Origin: Pseudomonadota bacterium
GTDB taxonomy: Bacteria; Pseudomonadota; Gammaproteobacteria; Eutrophobiales; Eutrophobiaceae
Direction of reading: 5' to 3'
DNA: 64,000 nt
Assembly: GCA_013112535.1 (NCBI GenBank)
Contig: JABFGI010000005.1
Span: 1-64,000 of the forward strand
How positions within the stretch are numbered: position 1 is the stretch's first letter; each line of letters starts with the position of its first letter. The notes beneath the pieces are model-generated. The model saw only the letters and a list, made by a program, of their open reading frames with translations, was not told the DNA's origin and did not search any database. Both the position numbers and the translations under genes were made by a program. Below, piece by piece: positions 1-9,363 of the stretch.

Positions 1-518
1 GCAATACTGTCATCAATAAGCTGGAGACGATATTTTAATTTGGCAGCAGTGTAATTTAAGTCTCTATTATTAACCGCTTTGAATTTACTGCCATCAATGG
101 CAATTAAACTATCCGTAAATAAATCCAGCTTACGACAAAGCAAAACAAACTCTCTGCAAATACGCGTGATACCTTGGGTATTATCCCTACGAAAGTCCGC
201 TATCGTTTTGAAGTCCGGTGCAAGGCGACCGAGTAACCACATCAATTCCACATTACGCCCGGCTTCGCGTTCGAGTCTTCGAGAAGATTGGATACGATTG
301 AAGTAGCCGTAGATAAATAACTTTAACATCATCGCCGGATGATAAGCAGGTCGACCTGTATCAGCGGGTTCGATAGTAATCCCCATTGTGTCTAAATTGA
401 GTTCATCAACAAAGATATCGATTACTCTGACAGGATTCTCTTCGCTAATGTATTCGTCTAGGGCTTCGGGAAACAAGGTGGCTTGGGTTCGGCTTTCGCC
501 TTCAATGAATCGTTTCAT
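1..518 (-). CDS. IS1182 family transposase, N-terminal part
   Basis: The minus strand from ATG at 518 is open to the window edge (172 codons, 3' end missing). The start gives MKRFIEGESRTQATLFPEAL. The typical IS1182/IS5-superfamily N-terminal region follows, with GRPAYHPAMMLKLFIYGY, then RIQSSRRLEREAGRNVELMW and LAPDFKTIADFRRDN. The family motif LIAIDGSKFKAVN appears near residue 140; its Asp is the expected first acidic residue of the DDE catalytic core. The remaining acidic residues lie outside the window. There is no frameshift in the visible part, so the element may be intact. Family assignment is from remembered sequence features. Confidence 0.85.
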   Translation of the reverse strand, partial: MKRFIEGESRTQATLFPEALDEYISEENPVRVIDIFVDELNLDTMGITIEPADTGRPAYHPAMMLKLFIYGYFNRIQSSRRLEREAGRNVELMWLLGRLAPDFKTIADFRRDNTQGITRICREFVLLCRKLDLFTDSLIAIDGSKFKAVNNRDLNYTAAKLKYRLQLIDDSI

Positions 519-583
519 TGTATGCACCAGTAGTTGGAATGACGTATTATACCAGCTTATACGTTTTCACACAGTCTGGGCCG
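1..583 (-). mobile_element. IS1182-type insertion sequence, partial (cut by window edge)
   Basis: The minus strand carries the 5' part of an IS1182-like transposase. Upstream of its start lies a sequence ending in GTGTGAAAACG (562-572 on the complement), which resembles the terminal inverted repeat of this IS group. A TATAAT hexamer (complement of 546-551) sits just inside that end and could be the transposase promoter. The exact outer end (about 583) is a guess, because the other end lies outside the window and no target duplication can be checked. Confidence 0.7.
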
Positions 584-657
584 AATTATGATTGATGCTA
601 ACAACAATCGAAAGCGGAAAAAGTCTCCCTTAATATATAGTTATATTTCATAGAACC

Positions 658-987
658 ATGAACAGGTCGATTTTATATAATGATTTTTGTCCAAACTGCG
701 GATTAGAACATTCTGGCAGGCCTAGATACTCGCTTATATTATTCGGCGCGTATTCTTCTTGGAATTGCCCACATTGTGGTGCTTTAATCAGGTTTAACTA
801 CTTATTGTTATTAGTGAACTCAGCTGTAGGGTTAGTATCTGTAGTTTCTGCGATTTCACTATTGGTGAATTTTACAAATATAATGTCGTATACCGCTGGC
901 TTCATAGTTTTGGCAATATTAATTTTAGTCGGCATTCTATTTCCTTTCTTTGCAACTCCAAGAAAATTATTAGGAGAAGTAAAATGA
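658..987 (+). CDS. small zinc-ribbon membrane protein, unknown function
   Basis: 109 residues. The N-terminal third has two CxxC knuckles (CPNC near residue 12 and CPHC near 38), so it probably binds one zinc ion in the cytoplasm. Two hydrophobic stretches follow (about 48-70 and 78-97), predicted as transmembrane helices, and then a short basic tail. I do not recognise a named family. It sits alone between the IS end and the fad operon on the other strand. A long imperfect hairpin begins right after its stop codon, so it could be a cassette-like insertion. The coding call rests on the paired cysteine motifs and a sensible membrane topology. Confidence 0.6.
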   Translation: MNRSILYNDFCPNCGLEHSGRPRYSLILFGAYSSWNCPHCGALIRFNYLLLLVNSAVGLVSVVSAISLLVNFTNIMSYTAGFIVLAILILVGILFPFFATPRKLLGEVK

Positions 988-988
988 A

Positions 989-1066
989 ATATAACAACGT
1001 CAACTTCCGCTTATGGCCGAAATAAGAATAAAAATAATATCCACCAAAAGCGGACGTTATATATAA
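989..1066. repeat. long imperfect hairpin, possibly attC-like
   Basis: Outer arms ATATAAC (990-996) and GTTATAT (1056-1062) are complementary. Inside them AACGTC plus CCGCTT on the left pair with AAGCGG plus GACGTT on the right, leaving a five-base AACTT bulge on one side only. Complementary outer boxes plus one-sided extra bases directly after a small gene are attC-like features. The right arm overlaps the stop codon of the convergent fadJ-like gene, and the box sequences are imperfect, so this could also be a simple structured intergenic element. Confidence 0.3.
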
Positions 1067-3129
1067 GAGTGTAAGTCTTTCCATCCAGGATCAGGAGCAA
1101 AGCGCTTTCCATATTGCTTTTCAAGTTGTTCCAGTTCCTGATGTGTTTCTGTGATACCTCTATCTTCAACATAATGCATGGGGCCACCGCGAAACGGCGC
1201 GAAGCCGGTGCCAAAAATCATGCCGGCATCTATCAGGGCTGACTCATCGACTATACCTTCTCGTAAACAGGCAACGCATTCGTTTAATAAACGTAATACC
1301 ATTCTGTCCTGTACTTCCTGTTCGGTTAATGTTGAGACATTATTGCCCTTATCTTCTACAGGTTTTCCTTTTTTATAAGTGTAAAAACCTTTGCCTGATT
1401 TTACGCCAAAATGTCCGGCTTCAATCATTTCTGATAAGACATCAGGCATATGCATATCTAATTCATCAGAAAGTATCTTTGCGACTGAATGGCAAATATC
1501 AAGACCAACTGCATCGGCTAATCGTATTGGCCCCATCGGCATTCCAAAATTGGTAGCGGTTTTATCAATAAATGTTGCGGGAATGCCTTCTTCTAGCAAG
1601 GCAACCGCTTCTAATAAATAAGGCAACAATATACGATTGACTAAAAATCCCGGTGAACTTTTTGCCGGCAAAGGTAGACGATCAATAGCGCGAGTAAAGC
1701 TCATTCCTTTCTGCAGTTGCTTCTGATCTGTTATATCTGATCTCAAGACTTCAACTAACTGCATTTTTGCAACCGGATTAAAAAAATGCAGTCCTATTAA
1801 TCGTGACGGCTCATCAAGATGTACAGCAAGACTTTCTAATGGAATACTCGACGTATTTGTTGCCAGTATGGCATTCTTTTTTAAACGTGGTTCAAACTCT
1901 TTATAGAGAGCAACCTTGGCATCGAGGTTTTCTATTATTGCCTCGATAATCACATCGGCATGTTCAACACCATATCCTTTATGATCCGGTATTAATCGAT
2001 CTACTGCAGCTTGTTGCTCATATTTACTTTTTAATCGACGCTTAAAAAGTTTATTTGCACGTTTTATTGCAGGACCGATATATTTTGGCTCTCTATCCTG
2101 TAATGTCACACGCATTCCCTTTAATGCACACCAGGCAGCTATATCTCCACCCATGACTCCTGCACCAACAACATGAACATGTTTTGCTTCAAATGCATTT
2201 TTTTTATCCGCACCTAATCCTTTTAATTTTTCCTGCAAGGTAAACACTCTTACCAATCGTTTAGCAGTGGGATGCATAAATAAACGAGCAATTGAATCAG
2301 CTTCACCTTTCATCATTGCCGCATCATCACCACCTTTATGAGCCCATAAATCAATCAATGCAAAAGGCGCAGGGTAGTGTTGTTGGCTTGCTTTTTTAGC
2401 TGTTTGTTTTCTTATCATTTTTGCTAACAAGGGTCGAAGCAAAGATGTATTTGCCAGAGAAGCAAACAGGCCTTTATGTTTAAATTCTGGTTTGTTTTTG
2501 ATTAACTTAACAGCGGCTGTTTTTATATGTCTTCGCGGTACCACTTCATCAACAATACCAAGGCGTTTCGCTTTTCGTGCATCGAGGTTACGACCGGTTA
2601 ACATCAACGGCATTGCAGATAACACACCAATAAGGCGAATTAATCTGACGCTACCACCAAAGCCGGGATGAATACCTAATAACACTTCCGGCAATCCAAT
2701 ACGTACCGGTTCATCTTCGCATGCAATTCTATAATCACACGCTAATGACAATTCCAGTCCGCCGCCTAAACAAAAACCATGAATTAAGGCCACTGTAGGT
2801 ACAGCGAGCACTTCAATTCGATTAAACATGGATTGACCTGTAGCAACCAGTTCTTTTACCTGAACTTCTGTATCGATACGGGTAAATGCATTTACATCTG
2901 CACCAGCTATAAAACCGGATTCTTTAGATGATAAAAACACCAGTCCCGATGGCGGTTCTTTAATAATGTCGTCCAGAGCCGCATCAAGATCGACAAACAT
3001 TTCTGCTGATAATACGTTGGCACTGCTATCTGCTTGATTAAACGTTAACCAGGCTATGCCATCTGCATCACGCTCAACATAAATATGTCGATATTCCTGT
3101 CGTTGCAAATTTTTTCTCTTACCCACCAT
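1057..3129 (-). CDS. fadJ: FadJ/FadB-type enoyl-CoA hydratase / 3-hydroxyacyl-CoA dehydrogenase
   Basis: 690 residues; the alpha subunit of the beta-oxidation complex, hydrating enoyl-CoA and oxidising the 3-hydroxyacyl-CoA with NAD. The hydratase/isomerase half (about 1-190) has the oxyanion segment AGADV and the catalytic glutamates Glu126 (CLGGGLE) and Glu148 (GLPEVLLG). The dehydrogenase half has the NAD site GAGVMGG (322-328) and catalytic His448 in LHFFNPV. I chose ATG 3129, not the upstream 3186, because GGAG lies 7 bases before it and the longer form would overlap the thiolase gene by 68 bp. The two genes overlap by 11 bp, so they are translationally coupled. Whether it is FadJ or FadB type cannot be settled by eye. 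Confidence 0.92.
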   Translation of the reverse strand: MVGKRKNLQRQEYRHIYVERDADGIAWLTFNQADSSANVLSAEMFVDLDAALDDIIKEPPSGLVFLSSKESGFIAGADVNAFTRIDTEVQVKELVATGQSMFNRIEVLAVPTVALIHGFCLGGGLELSLACDYRIACEDEPVRIGLPEVLLGIHPGFGGSVRLIRLIGVLSAMPLMLTGRNLDARKAKRLGIVDEVVPRRHIKTAAVKLIKNKPEFKHKGLFASLANTSLLRPLLAKMIRKQTAKKASQQHYPAPFALIDLWAHKGGDDAAMMKGEADSIARLFMHPTAKRLVRVFTLQEKLKGLGADKKNAFEAKHVHVVGAGVMGGDIAAWCALKGMRVTLQDREPKYIGPAIKRANKLFKRRLKSKYEQQAAVDRLIPDHKGYGVEHADVIIEAIIENLDAKVALYKEFEPRLKKNAILATNTSSIPLESLAVHLDEPSRLIGLHFFNPVAKMQLVEVLRSDITDQKQLQKGMSFTRAIDRLPLPAKSSPGFLVNRILLPYLLEAVALLEEGIPATFIDKTATNFGMPMGPIRLADAVGLDICHSVAKILSDELDMHMPDVLSEMIEAGHFGVKSGKGFYTYKKGKPVEDKGNNVSTLTEQEVQDRMVLRLLNECVACLREGIVDESALIDAGMIFGTGFAPFRGGPMHYVEDRGITETHQELEQLEKQYGKRFAPDPGWKDLHSYI

Positions 3130-4429
3130 CGATATTCTCCAACAACATGGCGCCACCCTGTCCACCACCAATACAAAGGGAGGCAATACCTCTTTTTGTA
3201 TTTGTCCTTTGCAAGGTCTTTAATAAATGGAACACAATACGAGCACCACTGGCACCAACCGGATGACCTAAACTAATACCACCACCATCGATATTGAGAC
3301 ATTCCGGGTCAATTTCACCGATAGCATTACTTCGATTTAATTCTGTTTTACAGAAATCTTTATCTGTCATTGCCCGCACACAAGCCAGAACCTGTGCTGC
3401 AAAGGCTTCGTTAATTTCCCAATAATTTATATCAGTCAGTGCCAGTTTGTTTTTTGACATCAATGCAGAAGTTGCATAGACAGGACCAAGACCCATATGT
3501 GAAGGAGATAATCCAGACCAGGCACAATCAATAATCTGCCCTAATGGTTGCAATTGATATTGTTTTACGGCTTCTTCACTGGCTAGCAACGACCAGGCCG
3601 CACCATCACTCACTTGTGCACTATTACCTGCTGTAACTAAACCATGTGAACGATCGAAGACGGGTTTGAGTTTAGCTAATGATTCAACATTACTATCAGA
3701 TCGTACGCCATCGTCGTAATCATAGGGTTGTCCTTCATCATCGTAAATAACTTCTATTTCATCCAGTCTGCCTTCAACCTGTGCGGCAGCTAATCGCTGA
3801 TGACTTCTAACAGCAAAGGTATCCATATCATCACGGCTAATATCAAATTGACTGGCCAGAATTTCTGCTGTCTTTCCCATCGATAAGCCCACAACAGGAT
3901 CAGTTAAACCTAATAACAAGGCAATAACCGGTTTAAGATGTCCTGGCCGTAAACTGGCTAGAGCAGAAAGTTTTTTTGTCAGACTTCTGGCTCGATTTAA
4001 ATCACTTAAGAAATTAACCATTTGATGATTCAACATAACCGGTGCATGACTCATGGCTTCAACACCGCCAGCAAGTATCAAGTCTGAATAACCACCAGCG
4101 ATGTGTCGAAAAGCGGTATCAATAGCTTGCATGCCAGATCCGCAGTTACGCTGAACGGTCCATGCAGGAACCTGATCACCACAACCCAGGCGAAGTGAAA
4201 CAACGCGGGCAATGTTAGCTTCATTGGCCGCTGGCATAACACAACCAAGAATAACTTCATCAAGTTGATCTGCTTCAAAAGATTGTCGCAACATTAATGG
4301 TTGTGCCGACTTTAATGCCAGATCTGCAGCAGCAAAATGACCCGTGTGGCCGCTTGCACGCAAAAAAGGTGTACGTGCACCATCGACTATATAGACCGGA
4401 CGTTTTATATCAGCTTTCCTTTTCGTCAT
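3119..4429 (-). CDS. fadI: acetyl-CoA C-acyltransferase (FadI-like thiolase)
   Basis: 436 residues; the beta subunit of the fatty-acid oxidation complex, cleaving 3-ketoacyl-CoA with CoA. Catalytic residues are visible: acyl-accepting Cys96 in VQRNCGSGM, His389 in GGGISLGHPVGASGA, and Cys419 in CIGGGQGGAM. The length matches the FadI group (about 436) better than FadA (about 390). It lies between the FadE-like gene (3 bp gap upstream) and the FadJ-like gene (11 bp overlap downstream), clearly in one operon. A fadI-fadJ pair is the expected partnership in gammaproteobacteria. Confidence 0.93.
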   Translation of the reverse strand: MTKRKADIKRPVYIVDGARTPFLRASGHTGHFAAADLALKSAQPLMLRQSFEADQLDEVILGCVMPAANEANIARVVSLRLGCGDQVPAWTVQRNCGSGMQAIDTAFRHIAGGYSDLILAGGVEAMSHAPVMLNHQMVNFLSDLNRARSLTKKLSALASLRPGHLKPVIALLLGLTDPVVGLSMGKTAEILASQFDISRDDMDTFAVRSHQRLAAAQVEGRLDEIEVIYDDEGQPYDYDDGVRSDSNVESLAKLKPVFDRSHGLVTAGNSAQVSDGAAWSLLASEEAVKQYQLQPLGQIIDCAWSGLSPSHMGLGPVYATSALMSKNKLALTDINYWEINEAFAAQVLACVRAMTDKDFCKTELNRSNAIGEIDPECLNIDGGGISLGHPVGASGARIVFHLLKTLQRTNTKRGIASLCIGGGQGGAMLLENIDGG

Positions 4430-4432
4430 TTA

Positions 4433-6829
4433 TTAAACTCCTGCATATTCTTCCGGCGCAAAATGATCTACCTGCACCACTTTCATTCTTGCTTCTATAG
4501 CATTCCGTATCATCTCTGCTTCATCAGTGTTAACTATATCGGCAGCAAGCGCGCTATCAATATCATCATTTTGTAAAAGACCTTTACGTCTGGCCTGTTT
4601 TATTTTTTCCTCTGCTGTTTCGCTGCTTACTGCAAGATTAAAGGCCTTGTTGAGTTCGTATAAGGCATCGTTTTCGTTATCAGGAAAATAAATTCCTTCT
4701 ATTAATCTGTCGCGAACAACTCCAGGCTTAAGAACAAGCTGTGAAAGTTGATGGTCTAGTTTATCTGAGGGTTTGTGATAACAATGACCTAAAGGGAAAC
4801 AAACAATTTTTAAAATTGCACCTGCCCATAACGGAAGATTATTTGCTAAAGCAAATAAGGCTTCCTGTGCATTGTATGCACAGTAACTGATTGCCCATTC
4901 AAGAACGGGTTGTTCTTCCTCAGGGCATTCATTATTTTCAAAATGAGCAATGGCTGACGTACCCAGGTATAAATAACTTAAGGCATCACCCAATCTTGCA
5001 GAAATACGTTCGCGTCGTTTTAATTGACCACCAACCAGGCTCAATACCAGCTCAGTTGAAAAAGCCAGTGCCGCTGATAACCGTGACATCGTTCTTTTTG
5101 CATTATTCCCTTTTGCAAGATATCCGTTTGTTAATCCAAGTAAGAATGCTCGTGCTGTATTCCCTGTAACATGAGCAACATGTCGAGCCAGAGTTTGATC
5201 AAACTGATCCAGCCCTTCTTTTCCTTGCTGAACTGATTTCATTTCATCCATAAGAAAGGGATGACATCGCATAGCGCCTTGCCCAAAGATAATCATGTTT
5301 CTGGTCAATATGTTTGCACCTTCAACGGTTATTGAAATGGGTAAAGCCTGATAGATACGCATTAAATAATTAGTTGGGCCAAGCATAATCCCTTTACCAC
5401 CATGCACATCCATTGCGTCATTAATAATTTCACGCATCATTTCAGTAAGATGATATTTAACTATCGCCGTTGCCACGGAAGGACGGATATGTTGATCAAG
5501 CATCGCTAATGTTAACTGCCGTGATGCTTCCATTAAGTAAGTTTTCCCTACCATGCGCGCGATAACTTCTTCAACGCCTTCAAACCGGGCAATAGGATTA
5601 CGGAACTGTTGTCTAATTCTTGCGTAAGCAGCTGTTGTATGACAGGCAAGTTTTGCAGCGGAAACACTTAATGCGGGTAAAGATATACCGCGTCCTTCTG
5701 ACAGACATTCAACCAACATGCGCCACCCTTTACCGGCATAGTCAGTCCCGCCGATAACCCAATCCATAGGAATAAAAACATCTTTGCCCCAGTTAGGTCC
5801 GTTTTGGAATGGGTTGGCACCGGGCATATGCCGTCGACCAATATTAACGCCGTTGGTATCGGTTGGAATTAACGCGAGGGTAATACCGATATCTTCTGTT
5901 TCACCCAACAGATGGTCTGGATCGTATAATTTAAATGCCAGCCCCAGTAATGTAGCAACCGGTCCTAAGGTAATATAACGCTTCGACCAGTTAAGCCGGA
6001 TACCAAGAACATCGTCTTCACCATTAAATGGTTGACGACACACTACACCATTATCAATCATTCCGGCAGCATCACTGCCTGCCTCTGGTGCGGTTAATGC
6101 GAAACAGGGAATATCTTCGCCACTAACCAGTCGGGGAAGATAATGTAATTTTTGTTCTTCTGTACCATATTCAAGCAATAACTGACCCGGCCCCAGAGAA
6201 TTTGGCACCATTACTGTTACAGCAACAGTAATACTTCGGCTTGCCAGTTTTATAACAACAGCTGAATGTCCTTGTGCTGAAAAACCAAGACCACCATGTT
6301 CTTTAGGAATAATCATGCAGAAAAATTTTTTATGACGAATGTAGTCCCATATTTCTTCAGGCAGATCATGTAACTGATGAGTAATTTGCCAGTCATCTAT
6401 CATGCGGCATAACTCTTCTACCGGACCATTTAGAAAAACTTTTTCTTCTTCTGAAAGATGAGGCTGATACTGTTTCAGTTTTTCCCAGTCAGGCTGGCCG
6501 CTAAACAATTCTGCTTCCCAGCCTATACCTCCAGCCTCCAATGCTTCCTGTTCAGTTGAAGACATCGTTGGCAGCTGTTTCTTCATCCAGTTAAATACAG
6601 GCTTGACCAGGAATGCCCTTCTAAACTTATCATTCTTTAATATAACGACAACAAAACCAACAAGCAGCCAACTAGCAAGTAAAACAGGATAGGCAATACG
6701 CGTGACAACTGTCACGGCAAACATTGCCAGTATTAAACATGTTGACCATAGCGTGCTATTGGCATTGACGTAGGCCAGGATCAAACATGCTATCAATAGC
6801 AATAATCCAGCATAGACTAACTCGCCCAT
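4433..6829 (-). CDS. fadE: acyl-CoA dehydrogenase, FadE type
   Basis: 798 residues, the size of the large membrane-associated FadE enzymes (E. coli FadE 814) and unlike the 380-residue soluble ACADs. It catalyses the first, FAD-dependent oxidation of acyl-CoA to enoyl-CoA. Three hydrophobic segments in the first about 65 residues anchor it to the membrane. The flavin/substrate core is recognisable from about 190 (FALTAPEAGSDAAGM) through YITLGPVATLLGLAFKLYDP to MDVHGGKGIMLGPTNYL. An alpha-helical C-terminal extension of the FadE type follows. The start overlaps the upstream acyltransferase/hydrolase gene by 13 bp, with GGAGG eight bases before ATG. Part of the fatty-acid operon. Confidence 0.93.
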   Translation of the reverse strand: MGELVYAGLLLLIACLILAYVNANSTLWSTCLILAMFAVTVVTRIAYPVLLASWLLVGFVVVILKNDKFRRAFLVKPVFNWMKKQLPTMSSTEQEALEAGGIGWEAELFSGQPDWEKLKQYQPHLSEEEKVFLNGPVEELCRMIDDWQITHQLHDLPEEIWDYIRHKKFFCMIIPKEHGGLGFSAQGHSAVVIKLASRSITVAVTVMVPNSLGPGQLLLEYGTEEQKLHYLPRLVSGEDIPCFALTAPEAGSDAAGMIDNGVVCRQPFNGEDDVLGIRLNWSKRYITLGPVATLLGLAFKLYDPDHLLGETEDIGITLALIPTDTNGVNIGRRHMPGANPFQNGPNWGKDVFIPMDWVIGGTDYAGKGWRMLVECLSEGRGISLPALSVSAAKLACHTTAAYARIRQQFRNPIARFEGVEEVIARMVGKTYLMEASRQLTLAMLDQHIRPSVATAIVKYHLTEMMREIINDAMDVHGGKGIMLGPTNYLMRIYQALPISITVEGANILTRNMIIFGQGAMRCHPFLMDEMKSVQQGKEGLDQFDQTLARHVAHVTGNTARAFLLGLTNGYLAKGNNAKRTMSRLSAALAFSTELVLSLVGGQLKRRERISARLGDALSYLYLGTSAIAHFENNECPEEEQPVLEWAISYCAYNAQEALFALANNLPLWAGAILKIVCFPLGHCYHKPSDKLDHQLSQLVLKPGVVRDRLIEGIYFPDNENDALYELNKAFNLAVSSETAEEKIKQARRKGLLQNDDIDSALAADIVNTDEAEMIRNAIEARMKVVQVDHFAPEEYAGV

Positions 6830-9147
6830 TTTTGATCCTCCATCTTGTAATTTGTTTGACTGACCGGTTTAGCAATGCCACTCGATAACTGTTTTATATA
6901 ATCAATTATTCGTTTATGTGTATTACCAATATTTTCATATAAGATGCCATGACGATTTGATTCAACTTCAATATATGTAACATTGGTGTTGATAAGCTTA
7001 TCCAGTAATATTGATGAACTATCTGCTGTAACGACAGGGTCAGCAGTAGATTGCATTAGTAGACAAGGGCAATGAATACTTTTCAGTTGATGCATAAGAA
7101 CATAATTCATACGCACTAACTCATATAAAGCTCGCACAGGAATATGCCGATAGTTAACTCGCGCGTGTTCAGGGTTATTAACTCTATAACGCATGACACC
7201 TCCAAAAGCCGGTGCCCATCGAGCAAGTCGTGATATACCATGTAACAAAGGTACAAAAATCATGCTTTTATTTTTAAACTTTACTGGCGGATTAATTATC
7301 ACAGCACCAGCAAGTTTTGGCGGATGTTCAGAGGCAAAGATTAACGATAATGCACCCCCGGTTGAAAAACCGACCAGACATATTTTTTCGACATGCGCTG
7401 ATAATATTTCATATCCGCGCCGTAACGCTCGTAACCAGTCTTCCCAACAGCGTTCACTCAAATCGACAGGGGAAGTTCCATGGCCAGGGAGTTGAACATC
7501 ATATATCGGATAACCTTCGGCAACGAGCTTATCTGACAATGGTTTCATCTCTGCCGGCGAAGCAAGGAAACCGTGTACCAGTACGACACCAATATTATGG
7601 CGATGATCTATTGGAACATCTAAAACAGGTCGGCCACTTTCTGTCGCCGTTTCGTGTTTATTTATGTTATCAAAACGGGACTTGTTAAAGTAATGGTGAT
7701 CCCAGTCATAACGTCGTAACTCATCATCATAGCGATAATGCGCAAGCTCAATGTCTGTTATGGTTTCATATTGTTTTATGGCCTGATTAACAGCATCGAC
7801 TGCGCCGCTTACCGGCGCCATTTCGTTAGCATAAACCTGAATAGTGTTTTCTATACGAATCGTATCAATTTCAAAAGTTTCTTTTAAATGATCAAGCAGT
7901 AACAAATGGCCTTGATGAAATTTAATCAAGCCTTTCTGACAGGCAACATCCAGAAGTTGTTTCAATGCTTTTTTATTACCAATTGCCAGATCGGCATAAA
8001 CCTGGGGATTTCTTAAACTCCGATGTAAATTAACATCCGGATGTTGCTGGATATTTTTAACTGAAAGATACACAAGCAGATAAAACTTTTTTGCAACGAT
8101 CTCATTTATATTTTTTTTCAGAAGATTTAATAAAATCGTTGAAGTAAGGTGACTTAGATTAACTGTAGCTTCTTTGTAAATACCTTCCATGTATCTGTCG
8201 CGAACCTTTTCACTGCTATAACGGATGTACATCCTGATTATTTTTTCCAGCCACGGCTTTTCCAGACCCTTAAGCGTAAAGAAATCCTCAACTGTATTTA
8301 AATGCCTGGCCAGATATTTCATTATTTTTCTTTCCCACCAGGGGCGACATGCTGATAAACAAATTGGTTTACCCAATCGCATATCCATATCCGTATTTTT
8401 TAGTAAAAGGTTGGTTTCAATAATTAATTCTTCTTTCGCCTTCTGGCTTAATTCAGACTTCAATAACCCCGCACCCTTATGTAAAAAATTGTCACCGGAG
8501 TTAAGCGGGTAGAACGTAATGTTTCCAGGGATGATTCTTGTTGTTCTTTTTGCAGAAAATAATAAACGCTCCCTGTTTTTCAGACCGAGCATGTCTACCC
8601 ATGAATCAATCCGTTCCCAATCCCCGGATTTCTCTGCCATACGAACAGCTAATTTAAATGAATCAACAGCATTGGCTAATACTGCTGCACCGGCATGATG
8701 TTTTCTGTATGCGTTAGTCTTCCTGGAATAAATGCTTAACTTGCCTTTATCATTAAGAACACGCCTGTTTTTAATCATGCCTCCTTCGGGATAAATAATG
8801 ACTTTACGACCACGGATAATTTCAGCAACCAATGTAGGTAATAGTTCTTCATGGTCATTAGGAATAACGCCAACACGCCCCAGATATTTTCTAAAAGCTT
8901 CGTTACCTTTAAATATTGTCTTGGTAGCAATACACCGGCAAAAAGCACCGGTTTCCTGGTAAATTAAGTAATGAGGCAAGAACGTCTCAATGCGGGCAAA
9001 GTGATTGAATAGAAAGATCTCACCCTGAGCCAGAAGCGCCGGATCACCGTGAAGCTTGATATTTATACCAAGTACTTTTCTAACCCGACTAAAAAGCCTG
9101 ACTGTTCGTTCATAGCTTGGCGGATGCAGTTGATATTCTTCATCCAT
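6817..9147 (-). CDS. fused PlsC-like acyltransferase and alpha/beta-hydrolase
   Basis: 776 residues. The N-terminal part (about 25-280) looks like a glycerolipid acyltransferase: FLFNHFARIETF stands where PlsC enzymes have NHxxxxD, and VIIYPEGGMIKNRR matches the EGxR-type block. Asp of the first motif appears replaced by Glu. A helical middle region follows. The C-terminal about 250 residues are an alpha/beta-hydrolase with GVVLVHGFLASPAEM, the nucleophile elbow GFSTGG, and STADPVV (acid) before SNRHGIL (His), as in monoglyceride lipases/esterases. ATG 9147 is preferred over the GTG four codons earlier because AGGTG is correctly spaced. It is the first gene of the fad operon, so it may supply or remodel acyl chains from membrane lipid. 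The biochemical role is inferred. Confidence 0.8.
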   Translation of the reverse strand: MDEEYQLHPPSYERTVRLFSRVRKVLGINIKLHGDPALLAQGEIFLFNHFARIETFLPHYLIYQETGAFCRCIATKTIFKGNEAFRKYLGRVGVIPNDHEELLPTLVAEIIRGRKVIIYPEGGMIKNRRVLNDKGKLSIYSRKTNAYRKHHAGAAVLANAVDSFKLAVRMAEKSGDWERIDSWVDMLGLKNRERLLFSAKRTTRIIPGNITFYPLNSGDNFLHKGAGLLKSELSQKAKEELIIETNLLLKNTDMDMRLGKPICLSACRPWWERKIMKYLARHLNTVEDFFTLKGLEKPWLEKIIRMYIRYSSEKVRDRYMEGIYKEATVNLSHLTSTILLNLLKKNINEIVAKKFYLLVYLSVKNIQQHPDVNLHRSLRNPQVYADLAIGNKKALKQLLDVACQKGLIKFHQGHLLLLDHLKETFEIDTIRIENTIQVYANEMAPVSGAVDAVNQAIKQYETITDIELAHYRYDDELRRYDWDHHYFNKSRFDNINKHETATESGRPVLDVPIDHRHNIGVVLVHGFLASPAEMKPLSDKLVAEGYPIYDVQLPGHGTSPVDLSERCWEDWLRALRRGYEILSAHVEKICLVGFSTGGALSLIFASEHPPKLAGAVIINPPVKFKNKSMIFVPLLHGISRLARWAPAFGGVMRYRVNNPEHARVNYRHIPVRALYELVRMNYVLMHQLKSIHCPCLLMQSTADPVVTADSSSILLDKLINTNVTYIEVESNRHGILYENIGNTHKRIIDYIKQLSSGIAKPVSQTNYKMEDQKWAS

Positions 9148-9363
9148 AATAGAAATCACCTATAACATTTCAACAGAATAAGGATTAAGCTGACTATCCA
9201 AAATAATCTGAAACGATTTCCTGTATTAAAGTATAGGTAATAACGCAAGTAACGTGCCGTTTTTATTACTCAACGAAACGATTTTAGATAATTCAGGTAT
9301 ATTTCCTGACTAGAAGATAACCAGCTGTCAAAGAAAATATCAGTGATGTTCTATGTCAGGAAA

